64,000 bases of DNA from Diphasiastrum complanatum (Eukaryota > Streptophyta > Lycopodiopsida > Lycopodiales > Lycopodiaceae). The first letter of the stretch is position 1. The number at the start of each line of letters is the position of its first letter. Shown one piece after another: positions 53,721 to 64,000 of this stretch. The notes under the pieces are model-generated. The model saw only the letters and a program-made list of their open reading frames with translations. It was not told the origin of the DNA and made no database searches. Where the stretch lies: NCBI GenBank assembly GCA_029204225.1, contig CM055096.1, positions 58,043,600 to 58,107,599 of the forward strand, in the 5' to 3' direction. Both the position numbers and the translations under genes were made by a program.

Positions 53721-55253
53721 TTGGTTGATCTACCACTTGGAAAGAAAACCATTGACAACAAATGGGTGTTTAGAACAAAGTTTCATGTGGATGGCACGAT
53801 AGCAAAGCATAAGGCATACCTAGTAGTGAAGGGTTATGAGCAAAATAAAGGAATTGACTATGAAGAGACATTTGCTCCAGTGGCTAAGTGGACTACGCTA
53901 CACCTTGTCATTGCCCTAGCATCTCATTTTGGGTGGAAGATCCATCAAATGGATGTGAAGTCTGCATTTTTGAATGGTGACTTAGAGGAAGAAGTTTACA
54001 TGGTCCAACCACAGGGCTTTATGGCAAAAGGATAGGAACAGAAGGTATGTAAGCTACACAAAGCACTTTATGGCCTTAAGCAAGCGCCACGTGCATGGTA
54101 TGGACGCATTGACAATTACTTTCTTTCTCATGGGTTTGTAAGAACAAATTCAGATCCAAATCTTTATGTTCTTATAAACGAAGATAGCATTGCCTTGATT
54201 GTACTTTATGTTGATGATATCATTATCACGGGCAATGATGAGAACCTCACTCGTTCTATCAAGGCCAACTTACGCAAGCAGTTTGAGATGATAGATTTAG
54301 ATCTTATGCACTACTGCTTGGGTGTCGAAGTATGGTAAACTGGCAGTGATATCAGGTTATGTCAAAACAAGTATGTGGGCGAGATATTGGAGAGATTTCA
54401 CATGACAGAGTGCAAACCTTCCATCACCTCTTGTGAAGCTGGTAAGAAATTATCTCGTATTGATGATAGTGCACATGTTGACGCTACTCTTTTTCGTCAG
54501 CTCGTTGGGAGTTTGATATATCTTATGACCACACGTCCTGATATCTGCTATGCTATAAGTTTGATTAGCCAATTCATGTCATCACCCACTATGGACCATT
54601 TGAAAGCTGCAAAAAGGACTTTGAGGTATGTGAAAGATACACCTAATCTTGGCCTAATCTACAAAAGACAAAGTGTTTTACCTAAGTTGCAAGGTTATCA
54701 TGACGCTGATTGGGCAGGAAGTATAGATGATAGAAAGTCAACAACAGGTTTTGCCTTCAATTTTGGTAGCGGTTGTTTTTCATGGTCTAGCAAAAAGCAA
54801 GATACTATTTCTCTTTCTTCTACAGAAGCTGAATATAAAGCGTTAAGTTCTGCTACCCAAGAAGCTGTTTGGCTACGTAAGTTGTTATGTGAGATTGGCA
54901 TGAAGCAGGTAGATCCTACTGTTATTTCCTGTGACAGTCAAAGTGGAATACAATTGGCTAAGAATCCTGTCTTTCATGCAAGGACAAAACATATTGATCT
55001 AAAATATCACTTTGTGTGTGAGAAGCTACAATCTGAAGATATAAGTATTTTACATTGTTCTACGTTGTTACAAGTTGCTGATATATTTACAAAAGCTTTA
55101 AGTAAAGAAAAGTTTGAGACTTTTAGAGCCAAACTTGGCTTAGATCTAGTTATGTTAAAAAAAAAAAAAAAAGCTTTTACTTATAATACTATCATGGAGG
55201 TATGTTCCATGAATAGAATAAACTCTAAAATAAAGAGAGACGTTGATCATTGA
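53721..55253 (+). pseudogene. Copia P reverse transcriptase and RNase H
   Basis: In one frame with single stops at 53716, 54033 and 54337. RT blocks: VDLPLGKKTIDNKWVFRTK, YEETFAPVAKWTTLHLVIAL, MDVKSAFLNGDLEEEVYM, HKALYGLKQAPRAWYGRID and LYVDDIIITGND near 54208 (active site intact). RNase H from about 54375: RQLVGSLIYLMTTRPDICYA, YHDADWAGS, SLSSTEAEYKALS, CDSQSGIQL and FTKALSKEKFETFRAKLGL. An A-run at 55159-55172 lies near the end. Few lesions across 1.5 kb make this one of the younger pol regions here. Confidence 0.9.
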
Positions 55254-55260
55254 GGGAGAG

Positions 55261-55515
55261 AGTTAAAATAGCAATGATCGACTTATACAGTGCTTTCTTA
55301 TTTCAACGGCACCACGTGTGCTTAGTTCTAGAATAATCAGGCCATCTTTCTTTTACGAGCCCTTTGAGTGCTTCTAAGCAACTTTATCTTTGTACTTACT
55401 AATGAGTGGAATATATAGTTTGTGGAGAGCAATTATGTTGTCTTGTCTTGTTGCACTTGATAAGTTTTGTTGTGGTGATTGATCCGGTCAGGTGTTTAAA
55501 CTGTTTTTTTTAACT
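55261..55515 (+). repeat. 3' LTR of copia P
   Basis: 255 bp, AGTTAAAATA ... TTTTAACT, directly after the purine tract TGAGGGAGAG. The two LTRs differ at a number of scattered positions plus small indels, so insertion is not very recent. The terminal 8 bp form a perfect inverted pair AGTTAAAA/TTTTAACT. Confidence 0.85.
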
Positions 55516-55520
55516 CTTGA
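55516..55520. other. Target-site duplication of copia P, right copy
   Basis: CTTGA, identical to 49486-49490. Confidence 0.7.
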
Positions 55521-55934
55521 TTGGTGCCAAAGATACTCCAATTGGACATGTGATGCTTGAAGGGTGCCTTCACAAGGGGCAACAAGCTAAGTGTTCTAAA
55601 GTATCATGACTAGCACAAGTTCTTATAGGTTAACATGTCTTTTTAGCCTTGTGAATGTGTTTCATAGTGCGTCTTGTTCCAATTCATCTATGGATCTCAA
55701 TGACAACATTAACATTGTTTCATCTATATAGTTCGTGCTTCCCTTGGTGTTGAGAGGGTTCTTGATAGAAGATGTTATGAGCTCATTCTACACAATCAGT
55801 GGTTTAATGAAATATATATGCATATCCAATTTGAATCACATTAGCTTCTAGACTAATTATAGCTTGAAATAAGGTGATCATTTAAGATAATGATGTAACT
55901 AATGTGCATATGTAATTATTGTTTAATTCTTTAG
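55521..55934. other. Unrecognised flank of copia P
   Basis: No gene or repeat recognised. Confidence 0.4.
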
Positions 55935-56043
55935 GGATACAGATGTTTTGGAGGACATGCGGCCAATTGTACTACTTGAAGAAGATGCAGTTGAAAATGG
56001 TACATCTCCGAATCCACCAGAGGCCTACTTCGATGTGAAATAG
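55935..56043 (+). other. Possible terminal exon fragment
   Basis: An open stretch of 35 codons ending in TAG at 56041. It has an acidic, low-hydrophobicity peptide (DTDVLEDMRPIVLLEEDAVE at its start). An AG acceptor in TTCTTTAG precedes it. It resembles nothing I know and may be chance. The stop coincides with the junction to the germin-like fragment. Confidence 0.2.
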
Positions 56044-56480
56044 AGGCTTCCATTTTGTCTACAATGAAATTTGGTTTCCAATTTCCAAATGGATGGAAAG
56101 AGAGCTTATACAATGTAAGATAGACTATGAGATATTTCCAACAAGACTAGCTGGGCGTGAGTGTGTGTCATTGAACCTCCCTAAACGTCCCCTTTAATAT
56201 TATGCATCTTTTAAGGGATGTTGATTCTTCACAAAAAAAAAAATTCCGCCTTTCAAAGACCTTCAACTTAAATATGTTGCTTTTGAAATCTTGCAGCTAC
56301 TAAATGTTGTTGTAAATATTAATCTCTAACCTATTTGAGAAATTTAAATATTGCAAAAAAAAATCAACACATTCAAGAAATATATTAAGACACATTAAAT
56401 TATCTTAATTTGCTAAAAATGTACCTATAAAATTTAAAAATCTCCAAAATTTTCAAAGACTCTTTACATCCTAAAATTTC
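56041..56480 (-). pseudogene. Truncated 5' end of a germin-like gene copy
   Basis: The ATG at 56053 on the minus strand with MEAS matches MQAS of the germin-like protein. The upstream leader matches 36229-36330 (TTTCCAAATGGATGGAAA, AGAGAGC.TATACAA.GTAAGAT). After about five codons the coding region is gone. Farther upstream, 56270-56480 matches 37700-37880, including one arm of the foldback element at 37423. So a block covering gene start and upstream region was duplicated, then cut, losing everything past codon 5 and most of the promoter. Confidence 0.75.
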
Positions 56481-56569
56481 CTTGAGCCTCAGCCTGCTCG
56501 ACCCCATCAAGAAATTTCAAGTTGAAGCATGTGATAAATTTATAAATAAGCCATGATTGGCTTCCATGT

Positions 56570-59283
56570 AGTTCCTACCAAACAATTGTGCAAAAAGTAG
56601 ATCACCCACAAGATTTTATGTGGTTATTTAAGTAACTATGATGAAGTGCGTGAATCCTATGTATTTCCAAACCTTAAGGTCTAGAATCCTACATGTATCA
56701 TACTAGCCATGAAATTTCCTACAAAAAAGAAATGTTTGTATAGATACTTAGGAAGTCAACATCCTTTGAAATATCTTTGGAACCGAATTTTGAAAATGGT
56801 TGCCATGTCCATTTTTGGACCATGTTATCTTTCCAAAACTATGCTTTCGAATGAATTTCCAAGACACTGCTTTCAAATGAATAAAAAATTGAATCATCAA
56901 GCTAACATCATTATGCTTCAAAACAAGTTAGTGTGTAACCTTCATATACTAACCCTGTGAACATCATATTGTGGTGCATAGTTGAGTAATAGCATATCGT
57001 GGTCCATTCTATCTCATAACTAAAACCATAATTGTTATAGTTTAATAGTTGGTGTACCTTACGTAATGGGATCCACATGTTGCCTGAAAATGTCATAAAA
57101 TAGGATCATATCAAAATTGCAAGGAGAGGAGCTGGCCCAGTTCTATATCTTTGTAGAACCTAGACAAATTATAGAGGGATGAAGTCTCACAACATGTGCT
57201 CCTAGAAGACATGCATGGAGTAGTCCAGAATTGTACAATGCTACTTTACAAGCTGAACTCCATCTGCAATCTGTCGTCCTGGCCTACATGATTTATCATT
57301 ATTGATGAATAAAAAGTGCAAGAGGCTGAAACAATGGTGAATTCATGACAACAATTTCCTCTTTATTATTATTTGTGTCTCTTTTGAGGATTGGACTCTG
57401 AAGCTGGATGGATAACTGTTGTGGAAGTTTTGACAGCTCGTGAACAGTGGCCGCTCCTAGTGGGTTGTTAGTAGGGTCTACCCAAACTGTCGTGCCCCGT
57501 ACTTTGATGAAGACTAGAGTTATTGCATGACTCAATGGTTGAGCAAACGCCCGTGAAAAAAATACATAAATGGTCAGTCTAGTCAATACTTGATACTTGA
57601 GATGACAGCTTAATAAAGTAAATGCAGAGCAATATAGATCAACGACCATTATCATTTATTATTCACCATTATATTGCAGCTTGCTCTTGAACGGTTGGCA
57701 GTTTGAACCCTTACGAGTTTTGCAGTCTGAGCGTATTATATTCAAGCCTGGGTGGGCATATTGCTGTGCTCAGCCTTGCAAGTTGAAACTAGCTTGAAGC
57801 TGGAGCTTCTTATTTGATCATTAATTTTTCCTAATACCGGTAACCAGGCTCAAAACTTTTCTTTGAATCGTCATTGTGATTACAAACACTATCACTACAA
57901 TGTGTGGCTGGAAATCTTGTTGCAGCTCTTGTTGTCACACTCAACCGGCGGCCCCATTAGTGGATATATTCTAATTTCTAAGCTCTTCACTTGATATTGA
58001 AGAATATTTCTCGTGACTGTAGGTGTGTTAGTAACTTGAGTCATTAGCAATGTACAGTCTACACTGGAAATTCAGGATTAATCTCATGAAATCTTGAATA
58101 ATGTAAAGTCGACACTGGAAATTGAAGATATTTTCTCGGGAAATCTCACTGGCATTTCTTTCCTGTTGCTTTCCCCCAGGCCTCGACTGTTGCTTTCGTT
58201 CATCGACAACGGCCTTTGTTTTCAATTTGGAGTTCGCCTTCATTTTCACTCTTATGACTCCTGCTGCACTCCCTTGGGTTTGCCAGAGGGTCAGGCAGTA
58301 CCCCCAGGGCTGCGTTTTGATCAAGTCTCGAAGGTGGTCCTTAGTCCTGGTTGTTCACATAACAGGTCAGATTTTTATATGCACTAAGCTTCCTCATGAG
58401 AAGAACTGCTCCTCCTCCTACAAGTGGGTTTAGTGTATTTAGGAACTTTCATGACACCTGAACATGCAGGGCCAGGGCCAGCCTCGTTCCCACCCTCTTT
58501 CAACCAGCAATCCCCATCAAATCAGAAGAAATATAATCATTTCATTTTTTTAATGTTCTTATGTCAAAACACGTTGCGTATTGAATAGCTAATGTTGCGA
58601 GTTGCCTGTTTGTATTGAATAGCTTTTTTAACAATTTTAATAAAGTGGGTCAAATTTAGACATTTAAAAAAAAAATTCATAGAGATGTTTTTTAAATAAG
58701 CACATTAGATTTTGGATTTTAGATTTTAGTTACTCACAAATTGAGACTATGATTCTTAGTAGCCATTTTATAAACAAGACTCTTAAAAAAAATAGCTTAC
58801 ATTTCAAATAAACAAAGACAAATTTGTACTTCATACTTTTTGATGTACTCAAAATATATCATAATTTAGGATATTGTAATTTGAAATAGAAATGTAAACA
58901 TAAGATAATTTTATATTATATAAAATTTAAATTGGCATTGAGAATACAATGTAAAGATCAAACATGTATGTTTCAAAAGAGGGTTTGCATGATACAAGTA
59001 GCAACAATAAACGTAATTAAAATACCTCATACTGAGAAATAGTATATGATAATATAGATTAATGAAAACTTATCAAAAAATATTCTCTTACAAAATTAAA
59101 TCAAATTAAAAGGTTGTGTAGTAAACTTCTCTCAAAATTCAATAAAACTAGTCAACAAAATGATGATATGGCTCTCAAAACATTCAACATAAAATTAAAA
59201 ATATTGAAATGCCAACCCATAAATCTTTCTAAACTTATTTATAAAAGTTTTATCCTATTGATTTTTCCTTATACATTTTGTAC
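56570..59283 (-). repeat. Right arm of the large inverted repeat
   Basis: Pairs with 24081-26010 in opposite orientation. It carries about 900 bp (about 57100-58020) with no counterpart in the left arm. Outside this, order is fully conserved. Open frames at 58094-58433 mirror those of the left arm only in part, with frameshifts between, so they are unlikely to be coding. Confidence 0.8.
57100..58020. other. Insert in the right arm only
   Basis: Unique to this arm. The minus strand is open at 57299-57655 (118 codons), with the stretch AFAQPLSHAITLVFIKVRGT in its middle; no family was recognised. No terminal inverted repeat or target duplication could be seen at the edges. Confidence 0.4.
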
Positions 59284-59656
59284 AAAAAAAGTTTACGGAA
59301 GCACCTGATTTTACGGAAGCAAACGAAGATCCACGCTTTTCCAAGTGCCAAGCGGAATGACATCACCTGACATGTGTTGCAGTGGGTCCTGCATCAGATT
59401 AGGGGTGGATAATATTAGCGGATTCCAGAGAATCTCCAGATGCCGAGCCAAGCTGAAGACACAGAGTATCTCTCATCCATGACCGAGGAGGTCTCAGAAG
59501 GAGGTGAGCAGAAGAAGCTGAGAGCCGAGCATGAGATCCGAGGATTACTAGCTAAGATTACAGTTATTTTCTATGTGAGCCTACATTGGGTATCCCATAG
59601 AAGGAACGACCAGTAGGAGCTAGTAATGTTCCTAGGCAATGTAAATAAGTGTAGAC
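59284..59656. other. Unrecognised sequence at the E insertion flank
   Basis: Richer in G+C than the surroundings and begins with two copies of TTTACGGAAGCA (59291 and 59311). No coding or repeat identity found. It lies directly outside the 3' LTR of element E. Confidence 0.35.
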
Positions 59657-60307
59657 TGTGAAAGATTTCAAATCCTTAAGATCCAATCTACTTGAATGAT
59701 CTTTGGTTAGAAAGAGAAATACACTACCAATTTTACCAATGTAGAAAAATCAGCACCTACACACAATTTGAGATGCAAACACTAATAGAACTTGATCAAA
59801 CTTGAATGAAATGATTATGTACTGTTGCTGTCCGTACAAAATCAGCAAGCTACTGTATTTTACATGTGTGGATCCAAAAATAACAAATATAGATCATTCT
59901 ACACATAGAATTGCAAGCAATCACCAAGATAGTGCACCAATGGATAGTAGAACCCAAGAGAACCATGTACAAGCATGAAATGAGATAGAGAAGAGAGAAT
60001 ATGACTCTCTCCACGAGTTACATCTTTTTATAACAGGTCCAAACCCTATTTGGCCACTTGGCTTTCCCACCAAAATGCTAATCCTACCAATTTTGGGTCT
60101 AGATTCAATGTACCCAACTTATTCAAATTGAATCTACTCAAACTCGCATTCTATCTTTCCCACACTTTCAAAAAAGTCTTTATTCAAATGAAATTTAGAC
60201 TAATGAACTTTGAAAAGTCAACCTCTAAGTCTAAAACAAGTTTTGGCCTCAATATGCCAAATATGAAAATATTGCAAAATGTGATGAAACTAGTTGAATC
60301 TTTCACA
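59657..60307 (-). repeat. 3' LTR of copia E
   Basis: 651 bp. In element orientation it runs TGTGAAAGATTCAAC ... TTTGAAATCTTTCACA, with about 12-bp inverted tips. The purine tract GAAGAGGGAG precedes it. A TATA-type motif (GTTATAAAAAGATG) lies near 60025. It is homologous to the LTRs of element C and the fragment at 48191. Confidence 0.85.
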
Positions 60308-60316
60308 CTCCCTCTT

Positions 60317-63300
60317 CAACTAGTTTTAGCATAGACTTTGATAATACTCCAAGTGAAGTCCTATGCTTCATGAACAAGTCTTTTCCCAATGCCTTGATGA
60401 AGATATCAGCTACACATTCCCTTGAAGACACATGTTGAAGCTCCACCTCCTTTGCAATGACTCGCTCCCTCACAAAATGATATTGTATCTCAATATGCTT
60501 GCTCCTAGCACGAAAAATGGGATTGGATGCCATTCTTTGGGCTGATTGATTGTCACAAAAGATGATTGGGATCTCTGAAAAATCCAACAAGTGAAGATCC
60601 TTGATCATCCTCTTGATCCATACCATCTCCTTTGTGCAATGTGTAAGAGCTTTGTACTCGGCCTCACTAGATGACAATGAGATAGTGGCTTGTTTCTTTG
60701 ACATCCATGATATAGCTCCATCACCTATGAAAATACAATAAGAACTAATGGATTTCCTATCCATTACATCTCCAGCATAGTCCGAATCTGAAAATCCAAA
60801 AAGATTAAGTGATGATCCCTCATACAATATGTCAAAATCTCGAGTTCCAATGATGTACCTCAAAACTCGCTTTCCTAGCTTCCAATGCTCCTCACTAGGA
60901 TCTTGCATGAACTGACTCAATCTTACAACACAATAGCTTAGATCAGGTCTAGTAATGGTTAGATAGATGAGTGAACCAACTAGCTTTCTATAGAGAGTAA
61001 TGTCCTTGAAGGATCTTTCATTACCTCTTATAGTAAGCTTTACATGAGACTCCATAGTTGTATCAATAGCTTTTGCATCTACCATATGAAATCTTTCTAT
61101 AATAGAATTAGCGTGCTTCTCTTTACAAATGAAAGTAGATTGAGAAGATCTAATGACTTCTATTCCTAAAATGTAATGCAAATTACCAAGATCATGCACC
61201 TCAAACTCCTTCTTAAGAGCATTCTTGATATCCTCCACATCTTGATTGTCTCCACCACTCAAGATGATATCATCCACATAGATTAGCAAGATGGTAACAT
61301 CATTTCCAGCAAACCTATAATAAAGTGAATGATCATACTCACTCATAGCAAAGCCTTGAGAGAGTAAAAAAGTGTTAAGCTTAGCATACCAACTCCTTGG
61401 TGCTTGCTTAAGGCCATACAAACTCTTTTGTAGAAGACACACATGATTTGGCTTTGTTGATGAGATGTAGCTCTTGGGTTGCTCCATGTATACTTCTTCC
61501 TCAAGATCACCATTCAAGAATGCATTTGAAATGTCCATTTGCCATAGATCTCATCCATAAAGTGTAGCAAGTGAAATGATGACTCGAATGCTTACCATCT
61601 TTGCCACGGGTGCAAAGGTCTCATCATAGTCAATTTCTTGTTGTTGAGCATATCCTTTTGCCACTAACCTTGCCTTGTACTTGTTGATAGATCCATCTTG
61701 GTTTGTCTTCACCTTGAAGATCCATTTGCATCCAATAGCTTTCTTGTCCTTAGGCAACTCCACCAATCTCCATGTTCCATTCTTCATAAGAGCTTGATAC
61801 TCAAGATCCATTGCTTGGATCCACTCCTCTTCTTTCCTTGCTTGATCTACACTTGTAGGCTCATCCAAAGAGGTTAGGAAAGCAACATAATTTCCAGAAA
61901 CTACTTGCTTACCCTTTTGATCATATGTGAGCCTTGAAGGTACTTGTCTTTCTCTTGATGTTCTCCTTGGCTTTTGACTTGATGAAGGTCCATCATCACC
62001 ACCATCCAAAGTAGGATCCTTCTCATCAACATCAAGAATGTTAGAACCATCTACTTTACCATAAATCATGCTTGAAGACACCTTTGGAATCTTTCCCTCA
62101 TCAAAAATGACATCTCTACCAACAATCACTTTGTTAGTAGAAGGAATGTAAACCTTGTAGGATTTACTCACCTCACTATATCCAACAAAAATACCTCTTC
62201 TTGAAGATGGATCCTCCTTGGTCCTATCATCAAGAGTAATGTTGACATAGCATGTGCATCCAAAGGTTCTTAGAAAGTTGACACTCGGCCTCCTCTTGAA
62301 TAGCATCTCAAAAGGTGTCCTTCCATCCAAAATAGCACTCGGCCACCTATTGCACAAGAAATTGGCACACAACAAAGCTTGATCCCAAAATGGTTTGTCA
62401 AGATTAGCACTTAACCTCATAGCTTTAGCACTTTCACATAAAGTTCTATTCTTCCTTTCAGCCACTCCATTTTGTTGTGGGGTCCTTGATGTTGTATACT
62501 CCCTCTTGATCCCATGCTCATCACAAAAGGCCTTGACCTTGTTAGATATGTACTCACCACCATTTTCACCTCTCAAGCACTTGATCTTTGTGGAAAATTG
62601 GTTCTCCCTTGCATTCTTGAACTTGACAAAGACATCATACACTTCATCCTTGCTCTTTAGTAGATAGATCCAACAAAATCTACTAAAATCATCAATGAAT
62701 GTTACATACATCTTAGCTCTACTATTGCTAATTGTAGTAAATCCATGAATATCCAAATGTACAAGTTGAAAAGGCTTTGTAGATCTAGAAATAGATCTAG
62801 TATAAGGTAGTCTATGTGACTTAGACAAAGCACAAGACTCACAAACATGCTTGTCATTACTTAAGGAACTTGGAAGACCAATCACAACCTTCTTCCTTGC
62901 CATTAACTCCAATGACTTGAAGTTGAGGTGTCCCATCCTTTTGTGCCAAACCTCTTGAATAGAAATTTGCTCCCTTGCAACACATCCAACTTGGTTAGCA
63001 ATAACACAAGCATCAAGTTTGAACAACTTCCCTTGCCTTTTACCTTTTCCAATCAAGACATCCTTCCTTTTGATCAAACAAGCATCTCCATCAAACTCCA
63101 CCTTGAGGCCCTTACTTAGCATTTGACTCACACTAAGCAAATTCTTGGTAGTAGATGGAATAAACAAGACATGCTCCAAATGAACATTCCTATTTGTAGA
63201 GAGAGAAATAGGAATTGTGCCAATCCCTGTGATTGCACACTCACCATCATTGGCCGTGTAGATCACCCTCTTGTCATCTCCATATGCCAACAAAGAAGTG

Positions 63301-63581
63301 AAGTACTCTTTGTGAAAGGTCATGTGTGAACTTGTTCCACTATCAATCCACCAAGGATCTAGATCTACATCATTAGCAAGCATACATGAAGACATCACAA
63401 AAGCATCATCATTTGCATCTTGCACATCCAAACCATCCTCATCAAGAGTAAGATTACCTTGCTTGTCTCCTTGATCTCTCTTCTTCTTGTAGCACTCACT
63501 TGCAAAGTGTCCTTTGATGCCACAATAGAAGCACTTGAGCTTTGATCTATCCTTCTTTTTGCCACTTGAAGAGGCATCCAC
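60317..63581 (-). pseudogene. Copia E pol: protease, integrase, reverse transcriptase, RNase H
   Basis: One frame from 63581 to the end, broken only by a Trp-to-TGA at 61551-61553. Blocks: zinc knuckle CFYCGIKGHFASEC; protease WWIDSGTSSHMTF; VWHKRMGHLNFKSL and CESCALSK; integrase LDIHGF, FIDDFSRFCWIYLL, CLRGENGGEY and PQQNGVAERKNRTL; connector SRERQVPSRLTY; RT CKWIFKVKTNQDGSINKYKA, MDISNAFLNGDLEEEVYM and IYVDDIILSGGD; RNase H SDSDYAGDV, SLSSSEAEYKAL and CDNQSAQRM; tail SMLKLVEEGV. In integrase the middle catalytic Asp of DNGG is Glu (ENGG), so strand transfer would be impaired even without the stop. This is the best-preserved pol in the window. Confidence 0.95.
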
Positions 63582-64000
63582 TTGATCTTGCCCTTTAGAC
63601 CACTGCTTTTGGTTTTGCCCTTGAATTTGCCCTTTGTGAACATAGCATCCTCTTGAAGTGTCGATGTAGATCCACCTCTTGCTTGAAGCCTATATTCCTC
63701 ATTGATCAAGATCTCTTGAAGATCCATCAAACTTGGAAAAGTCTTTTGAATAGCAATACTTTGAAAAATGTTAGCATGAGCATCCAACAAGCCATTAAGA
63801 ATCACTTGAATAAGCTCTCCTTCCTTAATGCTTTCATCTATGCAAGCTAACTCATCATTCAATGCTTTCATTCTCAAAACAAAAGTACTTGGACTTTCTT
63901 CATTCTTTTGCAAACAAGAAAAGATTTGCCTTCTTAGAGTCAACACTCTAGAAGTAGACTTGGATTCATAAAGCTTCTTCAATGAATTCCAAGCTTCCAA
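63395..64000 (-). pseudogene. Copia E gag, C-terminal two thirds
   Basis: The frame enters from beyond the window edge. It reads MEAWNSLKKLYESKSTSRVL, RRQIFSCLQKNEESPSTFVL and ELACIDESIKEGELIQVILN, the usual copia Gag middle, then a basic linker (GKFKGKTKSSGLKGK). Near 63590 a single-base shift moves it out of the protease frame, so the knuckle (CFYCGIKGH) is read in the pol frame. Its start codon and the 5' LTR lie past 64000. Confidence 0.9.

Noticed and set aside
55159-55172. A poly(A) tail marking a processed retrocopy
   Set aside because: The A-run lies inside the copia P internal region before its polypurine tract and 3' LTR, not at the end of a cDNA.
57299-57655. 118-codon minus-strand open frame in the right-arm insert
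   Set aside because: It could be coding, but no motif, no clear start context and no second copy support it; kept only as an unrecognised insert.
1-64000. tRNA or rRNA genes
   Set aside because: Scanning for tRNA-like box sequences and conserved rRNA stretches gave nothing convincing; the initiator-tRNA matches are primer-binding sites.

Overview
The window is nuclear DNA of a land plant with a large, repeat-dense genome. It holds one intact host gene, a germin-like protein (minus strand, 35542-36228). Nearly everything else is layered Ty1/copia LTR-retrotransposon sequence in varied states of decay, with Ty3/gypsy pieces and several non-coding repeats. The germin-like gene, the plant-type primer-binding sites (TGGTATCAGAGC and variants), the CCCTAAA-like repeats and the low gene density point to a plant. 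A gymnosperm or another large-genome non-grass lineage is plausible, but the species cannot be fixed from this sequence. No bacterial-style operon, CRISPR array, tRNA or rRNA gene was seen.

Layout. 520-9666: a copia element (A) split by nested insertions: a gypsy integrase scrap, LTR scraps, part of a second copia (B), and an unrelated minus-strand LTR. 9667-11679: remnant copia C with an unusual payload. 11828-13806: D, a minus-strand copia with a huge internal deletion, followed by a short-period minisatellite (13932-14300). 14301-18863: minus-strand copia remnants J and K around a gypsy RNase H scrap. 18864-21841: a copia LTR, leader and gag (F) joined to a gypsy pol fragment. 21842-24080: mostly unrecognised. 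24081-26010: one arm of a large inverted repeat whose partner is 56570-59283. 26011-26576: a telomere-like repeat (X1) whose inverted partner X2 is 48547-49160.

26577-33060: copia G, recombined with a second copia (H) so that RNase H runs straight into an integrase. 33047-34470: the decayed end of a gene resembling the DUF7869 family, with one visible intron. 35440-37415: the germin-like gene, its poly(A) signal, its promoter and a second copy of that promoter. 37423-37852: a small foldback element. 37921-44778: copia I, interrupted by a 2.4-kb foldback element (41971-44392). 45208-48190: copia O. 49491-55515: copia P, near complete, with unusual LTR ends and a 5-bp target duplication. 56041-56480: a truncated copy of the germin-like gene's 5' end. 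59657-64000: copia E (minus), the best preserved, running off the window.

Functionally only the germin-like gene looks able to make a host protein. The copia parts once encoded Gag with a zinc knuckle, then protease, integrase, reverse transcriptase and RNase H, but every element seen has at least one stop, frameshift, deletion or lost catalytic residue. I found no convincing new multi-gene system. The most unusual items are the foldback element, the telomere-like dispersed repeat, the DUF7869-like remnant, the copia with AGTTAAAA...TTTTAACT LTR ends, and the recurrent CACACGTGTG palindrome in the LTRs.
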